A DNA stretch of 64,000 bases from Acetivibrio cellulolyticus CD2. Lineage in GTDB: Bacteria; Bacillota; Clostridia; Acetivibrionales; Acetivibrionaceae. The DNA is taken from contig NZ_JH556657.1 in assembly GCF_000179595.2 (NCBI RefSeq), positions 878,017 to 942,016 of the forward strand. The letters are read 5' to 3'. The position numbers were made by a program, and so were the translations under genes. Under the pieces are notes generated by a model. That model ran no database searches, was not told the DNA's origin, and was given only the letters and a program-made list of their open reading frames with translations. Below are positions 57,363-64,000 of the stretch, piece after piece; within the stretch, counting starts at the first letter, position 1, and each line of letters starts with the position of its first letter.

Positions 57363-57720
57363 CGATATATTAAGCAATAATGCAATAAAACATTAGAAAT
57401 ATGGATTTGTGCTATTAAAAATCTTTAGGTCATCGAGGCATCCCTGCTTTTTTTATGATTTTTCTTTGAAAAATGGCACAATATAAAAAATCGTTAAAGC
57501 TTAAAAATACTACAACGATTATATATATGTAGCTGTAGATGATATAAGCACTACTAGGCCCAATGGGATCATCTTTGTTATCTACAAAAATAATACTGAA
57601 CGCTGCTTATATCAATGCTTTTAAGTTTTAGTTTAATATGATAATTTTAATAATTGTAGCGATTATTTTCGTGTTGGCATAAAATGCATCATATTGATAT
57701 TATGCGAAAGGAGAAATTTT
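57363..57720. other. Intergenic region after the CYVEN peptide gene
   Basis: 358 bp, AT-rich. It contains the run ctttttttatgatttttc (about 57450-57467) that may end the operon, though no clean hairpin precedes it, and several short A/T inverted repeats. A ttggca/tattat pair lies close to the next gene's RBS. No ORF of note. Confidence 0.4.
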
Positions 57721-58260
57721 ATGCACTGCTATTATTGTCCATATTTACTTTCATATTATTACAAACATCAAAATTCAGCCTTAAATCCATATTCAGGTCG
57801 AACAGACTTTAGTCCATCCTATAGCTTCCAATCAGGAATACAAATACCATATTATGATGAAAACAGTAATAACTCTAAAGGTGAACCTGATGGAGGGCAA
57901 GTTTATATAGACAGTGATTATATGTTTGCTTTAAAGACAGCAGATAAATTCTTATGTGCCTGGATAGCCAGAAATGGTTCAATGGCATACGACCTGCTCT
58001 CAGACAATAAAAAAATGGAGTATAAAGACCCTGAAGATTTTATTATACAATTTGCTGGTGTATCAAATCCTCATAACGAAGCATTTGAAATAGCTGGGGA
58101 CAAGCGAATTTCAAAGGAGAGGATTCGATTTAAGGTTTGGTTGTACTATCATGTTACCGGACAATCCATACTACCGTATAAGCGGCCAGATAATGATGTT
58201 TACATTGAATTGGTTAAAGTTGATGAAAGAACATGGTTAGTTGATAAATTTCCAATATAA
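57721..58260 (+). CDS. Hypothetical protein with N-terminal CxxCPY motif
   Basis: 179 residues from the ATG at 57721 (aaaggag RBS; an earlier frame start lacks one). It begins MHCYYCPYLLSYYYK and continues with a Ser/Tyr/Asn-rich stretch to about 65, then a compact domain (DYMFALKTADKFLCAWIARN, FAGVSNPHNEAFEI, RIRFKVWLYYH, DERTWLVDKFPI) resembling small NTF2-like folds. No signal peptide. The start resembles the Cys-rich protein at 52.5 kb. The function is unknown; a spore-coat or RiPP-locus role is only suggested by position. Confidence 0.7.
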   Translation: MHCYYCPYLLSYYYKHQNSALNPYSGRTDFSPSYSFQSGIQIPYYDENSNNSKGEPDGGQVYIDSDYMFALKTADKFLCAWIARNGSMAYDLLSDNKKMEYKDPEDFIIQFAGVSNPHNEAFEIAGDKRISKERIRFKVWLYYHVTGQSILPYKRPDNDVYIELVKVDERTWLVDKFPI

Positions 58261-58471
58261 TACTACTTGTTGATATTTTATTAACTGTAAAATCGTTTTC
58301 ATTCTCCACAATTCTATTCAAAATGTATAATTTAATCTAAGATAAATATAAAAAATGGTGATATCTATAAATTTTGAAATCACCCTTAATAATCTAATTT
58401 AATGCCATTTTCCATCTTTTCAATAATATTGGGTATCATTACCCATTTATAGTGCTGCACCAGAAGAATGA

Positions 58472-58601
58472 ATGGGAAAATACCTATTCAATGAAAATCC
58501 TTGCGAAGTTGTTGAAGCGCCGAGATTCTTGGATTTTCCATTTGATGAGGAAATTTGAGAATGTACTACTAGGAGCAAACATGGCAGTGAACCTTAAATA
58601 A
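58472..58601 (+). other. Possible small-ORF or gene remnant
   Basis: A 28-codon frame (58472-58558; NENPCEVVEAPRFLDFPFDE) ends in TGA. In another frame the next codons read ENVLLGANMAVNLK to a TAA at 58601. The two frames overlap, as in a frameshifted gene tail, but neither has a clear RBS. The surrounding gap (58261-58593) shows nothing else. Confidence 0.3.
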
Positions 58602-59213
58602 AACTTTCTGAAGTATAATCATATTTAAAATACTTAACCGAGTAATTTGTGTCAATAGGTTGAAAACAAACATCAGTAATATTTGACTGTGTAAAAGTAA
58701 TGTATATCAATTGATCTAATCCAAGGCAAATAGTTCCGATAATTTCCGTACCTGGCTCGATTTCTGGAAGTACCTTCATGTACCAGGCATAATTACTCCA
58801 TACTTCCTTCCATCCTTTAGAAGTAAACCTGATTACATAATACTGTTCAATGATATATCCTGTTCCATGTCCAAGTCTGACTGTAATTACCAGGTGTGTA
58901 TTACCACTCACCTTGACCTCTGATACAGGCCCTCTTTTTTCATATACCTGCTTATAGGTACCATTAACGTTGTCATAAAGAATAAAAATCCCATCCTGTC
59001 CCTGCACATCTAAAATTACAGCTAACTGAGTATCTTTTGAACGTTTTAAATTTACTTTCAAAATGCTGTGTTTTCACTTGTTATTGCTTCGGAGTATTCA
59101 GGGAATCTAGATTTTAAATTTGTATATACCCATTCCGGTATAACGTCAGCTTGCCGGAATGGCTTAATCATATAATTATTTGGCGCATTATAATAATATT
59201 CAACTCCTTTTGA
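58594..59213 (-). pseudogene. Frameshifted hypothetical gene
   Basis: Two minus-strand frames join end to end. The upstream frame (to 59058) reads YYYNAPNNYMIKPFRQADV, then PEWVYTNLKSRFPEYSEAIT, ending ENTAF and a stop. The second frame (from 59061) continues with LKVNLKRSKDTQLAVILDVQ and 140 more residues. One added base at about 59061 would join them. No start codon fits the RBS (aaggag, 59204-59210) in the first frame, so the start may be lost too. The protein is not recognised and looks cytoplasmic. Confidence 0.65.
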
Positions 59214-59643
59214 CTACGATATTATTCATACCTTTTGACCAAGTTCATAATTTGAAAACATGTCAATTGAGAACTTATATAATTGTGTCAAATCAAAAGT
59301 TTGGTAGCAGATAACGGAGGTTAATGCTAAACCTTGGGGCGGAATAACATGTAGCATTACAACTATTGAAGGGTTTATTTTGGGTTTATTTGAGTAATAT
59401 TTTAGGAATTATCTTTTGCTAATAATATCTCGTTTTCAAAGTCTGCTGGTATAAATCTATTCACCTAATAAATGAAGTTATGCCCCATATGTGTCAATTA
59501 AGTGAAACAATGATTTCGTAAGAATCTATATAGGGCCTAACTTTTGATGCTCTATTGAGCTTTTTTTCTTTTTAATTTTTTAACTTAAGTTCCGTTTATC
59601 CCTGCTCTTAATGAATGCATTGAGTGAACCGTTGGACGGAACG
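59214..59643. other. Intergenic region between a pseudogene and a hypothetical gene
   Basis: 430 bp with no recognised gene. It holds a short RBS-ATG pair (ggagg...atg near 59330) leading to a 7-codon ORF, and a T-rich run at about 59560-59580. It may be decayed coding sequence. Confidence 0.35.
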
Positions 59644-59940
59644 CTAGGGTACCAGCTGTTTGAAGATTACAAGATAACATTCTGTTATGTCAGATATTTT
59701 TATTGTAATCTGACCACCATTTTCAATTTCTGATAAAACCAGAGTATTTTCTACCGTATTAACAGAAGCTAGTTGTCCCTCATACACATTGCCATCAGCA
59801 GTAAAAATTATCAGGATTTGGCCAATATACGGGTTCCAGTCAATACGGAAAAATGACATAAAAGATTGGCTGAAAACAGGTCTAAAATATCTGGCATTAT
59901 TTCTTATTATTTTCTGGATTTCATATGATGGGTATAACAT
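59644..59940 (-). CDS. Hypothetical protein, possible small beta-barrel
   Basis: 98 residues from the ATG at 59940 (aaaggag RBS, 9 nt). The second half alternates hydrophobic and polar residues (GQILIIFTADGNVYEGQLAS, TLVLSEIENGGQITIKISDI), like a Sm-like or SH3-like barrel. No signal peptide or cysteine motif; the family is not recognised. Confidence 0.6.
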   Translation of the reverse strand: MLYPSYEIQKIIRNNARYFRPVFSQSFMSFFRIDWNPYIGQILIIFTADGNVYEGQLASVNTVENTLVLSEIENGGQITIKISDITECYLVIFKQLVP

Positions 59941-60071
59941 CAAAGTCCACTCCTTTTAAATTCTTGATTTATTTTATAATATATAATATGAAAAACTATA
60001 GATTATGTTAACGAATATTAACATACTGAAAAAGTACTATATTAATGCGCCAATTCGAAAAAGAAGAACTA

Positions 60072-60117
60072 CTTCAAAAAAAGCAGGGCGAATAAATAAT
60101 CACCCTACTTTTTGAAG
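60072..60117. terminator. Long hairpin
   Basis: ttcaaaaa...agcaggg pairs with ccct...tttttgaa across an A/T loop. It lies upstream of the 98-residue gene and downstream of the nested palindrome. Confidence 0.65.
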
Positions 60118-60283
60118 CAAATAAAATCCCTTTAAATCAAGCCTTATAAAGTTTTTACTTATAAATAATTCAAGTAAAATTCAATTTTCTCAAATCTAAT
60201 TTGATTATTTATGCATATTTTTGTACAATATATTTACAGTAAGCTTTTCGAGACTTCTAATATCTGAAGGGATACTGGGATGC

Positions 60284-60364
60284 TTGCATGTTTAACATAA
60301 CAACTTGCATATTATAATATGCAAGTTGTTATGTATTGTTGCTTATACTCAGTTAAACATGCAA
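60284..60364. repeat. Nested palindrome: 38-bp perfect core with outer inverted repeats
   Basis: 60296-60333 is a perfect 38-bp palindrome (cataacaacttgcatatt and its complement). It is flanked by ttgcatgtttaa (60284-60295) and its inverted copy (60353-60364). A further pair, tattgttgc (60334-60342) and gcaacaata (60361-60369), overlaps. It lies just downstream of the WD40-like gene (minus strand) in an otherwise featureless 450-bp gap. Confidence 0.85.
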
Positions 60365-60390
60365 CAATAACTGTCAACTTAGTTAATAAA

Positions 60391-61620
60391 TCAAATTTGC
60401 TTAATCTTATGGATGCTGATTTTAATTACGCTTTCTGTATTCTCTCGATCATCCTTCGAAAGAACAGCTAACACAGAACAGTCTCTACTTATATCTTTGG
60501 GTGAATACCCAAAATAGTTTTCTGTTTTTTTACCTTCAATTATACTTACCAGTTCTAATGAGCTTGAATCATAGATTTCTATTGAGGATGCGTATATAAC
60601 AACGACTATCTCTTCACTAATTTGTATTTTTCTTGGCTCATACTGTAAATGAGGTCCGACACACACCATTTCTTCACTACTTATATCCCATATAAATAAA
60701 TTTTTATAGAACTGACTTACTCCTAAAACATATCCAAAATCCGTGTTAACAGATAACAGGGCATCAGGAAGAGGATCTTCTTTTAATCCAAATTCACTGC
60801 TTTCAAGTGTTAATATATCCAAAACCTTAATAGACTTAAATGCTGAATAAAACATCTTTCTACCTGAAGTGTCAAATGCAATTCGTTTTCTGATTATCGT
60901 ATCTGTAAAGTTACACCAAGAAAATTTTTCGTCTCTGTAAATTATCTTTTTATTGTATAGATCCCAAAGAATAAGTTCCCCGCTAGATATTGCCGCTGCA
61001 AAATACTGTTCATCTGAGCTAAATGCAATAGAAGCAATTCGACCTTCTGGAAAAGTATGTTTAAATCTTATATCACCAGTTCTTAAATCAATGACAAATA
61101 CTGTTCTTATAGGTTCAGGGTATATGTCCCATGTTCCTATGTCTCCATCTCCACTTTGGGGATCAATTGCACAAGAACATGATATAGCAAGGTAATTGCC
61201 ATCTTCACTAATCTCAAGATATGTATGTGGTGCATCATAAACGCCCCAATCAAAGCACCTGTTTATATTTTTTCCTTCTAATTTAAAAAAATCATAACTA
61301 TATTGTTGTACTTTCTGTTCAATATTGTAAACCTTAACCAGACCAATATCTATACCAATAATTAAATATTTTGAGTCCCTGCTAAAAATCATTGAATCAT
61401 CATAAATATTCTCCCATTCCCTATAATAAATGTCTTCAAAAGCAAAAGTCTCATTTTTGAATTGAGAAAACAGAATCCGCTCTTGAACATCCCAAATATT
61501 AATCCAATTATCACCTTCATGAATTGTTGCAATAAAACGTCCATCTCCACTCATCTTAAGTAAGTGTACCGGCTTTGGATAATCTATAATAAAGTCGATG
61601 ACTTCTTTTTCATATTCCAT
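60391..61620 (-). CDS. WD40-like beta-propeller protein
   Basis: 409 residues from the ATG at 61620 (ggggag RBS; the TTG six codons upstream overlaps the RBS). Repeating blades end in WD-like pairs: DGRFIATIHEGDNWINIWDV, ISSGELILWDLYNKKI, YKNLFIWDISSEE. About six or seven blades are visible, some degenerate. No signal peptide or membrane helix, so it is probably a cytoplasmic interaction scaffold. The partner is unknown. Confidence 0.75.
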   Translation of the reverse strand: MEYEKEVIDFIIDYPKPVHLLKMSGDGRFIATIHEGDNWINIWDVQERILFSQFKNETFAFEDIYYREWENIYDDSMIFSRDSKYLIIGIDIGLVKVYNIEQKVQQYSYDFFKLEGKNINRCFDWGVYDAPHTYLEISEDGNYLAISCSCAIDPQSGDGDIGTWDIYPEPIRTVFVIDLRTGDIRFKHTFPEGRIASIAFSSDEQYFAAAISSGELILWDLYNKKIIYRDEKFSWCNFTDTIIRKRIAFDTSGRKMFYSAFKSIKVLDILTLESSEFGLKEDPLPDALLSVNTDFGYVLGVSQFYKNLFIWDISSEEMVCVGPHLQYEPRKIQISEEIVVVIYASSIEIYDSSSLELVSIIEGKKTENYFGYSPKDISRDCSVLAVLSKDDRENTESVIKISIHKIKQI

Positions 61621-61796
61621 AACTTCTTTTCTCCCCAATTAATATTAATTTATTACTTTATATTTAAATCGGAATACCTAGCTTATTCTAACTCTACTGC
61701 CCAAACTTTTATATAACCATTCCTACTAACCACATTATACTATAGCAAACAGAAACTCTGTAAATCAACATAGTATTGATAAAGACTTATATTTAA

Positions 61797-61826
61797 AAAG
61801 CTGCTATGACACTTCACAGCAGCTTT
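61797..61826 (-). terminator. Terminator after nrdJ
   Basis: Stem aaagctgct / agcagcttt with T residues, 150 bp after the nrdJ stop on the minus strand. The 355-bp gap shows nothing else. Confidence 0.65.
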
Positions 61827-61975
61827 CCAAAAATTTAAGGCTATATTTTTCTTTCATATTATATTTGAATTAAATCAAATTAGATTTAATTTCTCAAATG
61901 TATATACCAACGTTACATAACTAACACGCCACAACCCGCCAGTCATTGACTATTCATTGCAATATCTGAAGGGTC

Positions 61976-64000
61976 CTAACCACACTTGGAATAACCACAA
62001 TTCCTGCAAACTACACAACCGCCTTCATGTTCAACAGCTTTACCGCACTCCGGACAAGTTGCTTTCGATTCTAGATTCACAACTTCCTCTTCCTCACAAA
62101 TGACAGATCCTTCACATGCGCTGCATTCTTCCTCGTAGTACATTTTAGCTGTAGGACCATGGAATTTCTGATCATCAGAAATACTTAATTCCGCAGCTAG
62201 GCCATCACTACCCTTTTGCATTTTTGCAACCTTCTCTATAAGCCTTCCTATTGCATCAGGACAAGACATCACTTTAAGTCCTTTCTGCCTGATAGTCGAA
62301 GGGCATCTGATACCTTTTAGCTGTTCAACTATATATTTATGGTCCACACCTGATCTGAGTGCAATAGATACAAGTCTTGCCGTAGCTTCAGACTGTGAAG
62401 GACAGCCCCCTGCACGTCCGGTATTGGTAAACACTTCGCATATACCGTTTTCATCATAGTTTACTGTAACATATAAATTTCCGCACCCGATCTTTACCTT
62501 CTCAGTAAATCCTGTAGCTATATCCGGTCTCTGCCTTGGAATTATACACTTTGTCGGAATTTCAACCGACTCCTCGACAGTTGCTTCCTGCTCCTTGCCT
62601 TTAACCTTTCCAATGTTAAGTACCTGTAAATCCCTACTGCCATCCCTGTAAATAGTAACACCTTTGCAGTATGTCTTATAAGCATGCCAGAATACTTCAG
62701 ATACATCCTCCTTAGTCGCTTCATTCCTTAGATTAACTGTTTTAGATACAGCGTTGTCCGTATACCTTTGGAATGCTGCCTGCATCTTTACATGCCATTC
62801 CGGCGAAATATCATGTGAAGTAGCAAACACACTTTGAACTGACTTTGGTATCTCAGGGAATCCATGTATTGTTCCCTTGTTTGCTATTCTCCTCATCAAT
62901 TCATCAGAGTAGAATCCATCAATTACTGCAATTTGCTTGAACAATGGGTTTACTTCTATAAGTTCATCATTGTCCATAACATTTCTGATATATGATATTG
63001 CAAATAATGGTTCTATTCCACTTGATACCCCAGCAATTATACTCAATGTACCTGTAGGCGCAATAGTTGTAGTTGTAGCATTGCGGATCTTGATACCAAG
63101 ATCTTTATAAATGCTCTTATCATAATGTGGGAACACACCTTTTTTCTCAGCAAGTTCGATAGATGCTTTTCTCGATTCTTCCTGAATAAAATGCATTATT
63201 TTCTCAGCAAGTGCTATAGCCTTCTGGGAGTTATAAGCAATATTAAGCTTACATAGCATGTCTGCCCATCCCATAACTCCAAGACCTATCTTTCTTGTGC
63301 CTCTTGTCATTTCATCAATCTCAGGCAAAGGATACTTATTAACATCTATAACATTATCAAGGAAATGAACTGCTTTCCTTGCCGTATTTCCCAACTTATC
63401 GTAGTCCACCTCAGGCACTCCGTCTGTGTTTTTAATCATCAGACTCAAGTTTATAGAGCCCAGATTGCATGCTTCATATGGAAGCAAAGGCTGCTCTCCG
63501 CAAGGATTGGTACTTTCTATATTACCGAGCTCAGGTGTAACATTATCCTTATTTAATCTATCCAGGAATATAATCCCCGGCTCACCATTATTCCATGCCA
63601 TATCAATAATTATGTCAAATACATATCTTGCATTAAGTTTACCTACTGTTTTGCCTGAGTGAGGATCAATTAAATCATAATCCCCTGCAGCTTCTACAGC
63701 ACTCATAAACTTTTCAGTAATACCAACACTAATATTAAAGTTCGTAATGTCCGAATTGTCCTTTTTACATGATATAAACTCAAGAATATCAGGATGGTCT
63801 ACCCTGAGGATACCCATATTAGCCCCTCTTCTAGTACCACCTTGTTTTACTGCTTCTGTTGCTGCGTTAAAAACCTTCATAAAACTTACCGGACCACTAG
63901 CAACTCCACCGGTTGAATTTACTGACGCGCCTTTTTGACGTAACCTTGAAAAACTAAATCCTGTCCCCCCACCGCTTTTATGTATTAATGCAGCGTTTTT
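61976..64000 (-). CDS. nrdJ: B12-dependent (class II) ribonucleotide reductase, C-terminal part
   Basis: The frame is open to the right edge; the visible part is 674 codons. It includes [54 protein letters not shown] (the NxCxE catalytic motif), [16 protein letters not shown] and a C-terminal zinc-ribbon-like tail ([27 protein letters not shown]). It reduces ribonucleotides to deoxyribonucleotides using adenosylcobalamin, working with or without oxygen. The N-terminal part and start lie outside the window. Confidence 0.95.
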   Translation of the reverse strand, partial: KNAALIHKSGGGTGFSFSRLRQKGASVNSTGGVASGPVSFMKVFNAATEAVKQGGTRRGANMGILRVDHPDILEFISCKKDNSDITNFNISVGITEKFMSAVEAAGDYDLIDPHSGKTVGKLNARYVFDIIIDMAWNNGEPGIIFLDRLNKDNVTPELGNIESTNPCGEQPLLPYEACNLGSINLSLMIKNTDGVPEVDYDKLGNTARKAVHFLDNVIDVNKYPLPEIDEMTRGTRKIGLGVMGWADMLCKLNIAYNSQKAIALAEKIMHFIQEESRKASIELAEKKGVFPHYDKSIYKDLGIKIRNATTTTIAPTGTLSIIAGVSSGIEPLFAISYIRNVMDNDELIEVNPLFKQIAVIDGFYSDELMRRIANKGTIHGFPEIPKSVQSVFATSHDISPEWHVKMQAAFQRYTDNAVSKTVNLRNEATKEDVSEVFWHAYKTYCKGVTIYRDGSRDLQVLNIGKVKGKEQEATVEESVEIPTKCIIPRQRPDIATGFTEKVKIGCGNLYVTVNYDENGICEVFTNTGRAGGCPSQSEATARLVSIALRSGVDHKYIVEQLKGIRCPSTIRQKGLKVMSCPDAIGRLIEKVAKMQKGSDGLAAELSISDDQKFHGPTAKMYYEEECSACEGSVICEEEEVVNLESKATCPECGKAVEHEGGCVVCRNCGYSKCG

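Noticed and set aside
59595-59720. Plus-strand frame beginning near 59610
   Set aside because: It is the mirror of the 98-residue minus-strand gene's end and lacks an RBS.
1-64000. tRNA, rRNA, insertion-sequence transposase or phage genes
   Set aside because: None was seen by eye in either strand.

Overview
The window looks like a chromosomal piece of a cellulosome-producing, spore-forming clostridium of the Acetivibrio/Hungateiclostridium thermocellum lineage. The signs are dockerin-bearing GH5-CE2 and GH9-CBM3 enzymes, a protein combining cohesins, dockerins and SLH repeats, a SigI/RsgI biomass-sensing pair whose anti-sigma factor ends in a CBM3, the spore protease YabG, a B12-dependent ribonucleotide reductase, and low GC with AT-rich intergenic DNA. 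The species cannot be fixed from the sequence alone.

Layout. 0-12 kb is a surface and plant-cell-wall region: a Lon-like protease with a membrane segment and an external domain (cut by the left edge), an SLH-anchored dockerin/cohesin scaffold, an XRE regulator, a dockerin-tagged cysteine peptidase, rsgI-sigI and a CelE-type GH5-dockerin-CE2 enzyme. 11.6-18.4 kb is a signalling block: NarL-type regulator, membrane protein, and a 1714-residue kinase/ATPase/TPR/GAF/histidine-kinase fusion. 18.4-28 kb holds an XPD/DinG-like helicase-nuclease, a DUF1540 peptide, GH9-CBM3c-dockerin, a Cd/Zn-type P-type ATPase with its ArsR repressor, and a GH1 enzyme. 28-49 kb mixes c-di-GMP and two-component signalling (GGDEF/HD-GYP; a LacI-like sensor kinase with an HD-GYP regulator), an SLH-anchored GHL10 protein, a GH63-like glucosidase, an RCC1/beta-helix secreted protein, an AGE-family epimerase, a secreted protein with two CBM-like domains, and a second GH9-CBM3c-dockerin enzyme.

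49-58.3 kb is the most unusual part. It holds two separate radical-SAM peptide systems. The first is a Nif11-type leader peptide followed by a SPASM radical SAM enzyme. The second is an operon of two different radical SAM proteins ending in an 86-residue peptide built from eleven CYVENP-like hexapeptides. A YabG-family protease lies just upstream of that operon, and two small proteins with an N-terminal CxxCPY motif flank the locus. A cysteine-rich, radical-SAM-modified repeat peptide linked to sporulation is the best candidate for an undescribed system here; the link is inference from gene order.

58.3-64 kb holds decayed genes, a hypothetical protein, a large nested palindrome, a WD40-like protein and the C-terminal part of nrdJ, cut by the right edge. 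A ~70-bp structured repeat occurs twice, at the 3' ends of cadA and yabG, each time directly before a terminator hairpin. Short 3' remnants of lost genes lie in several gaps on the minus strand.
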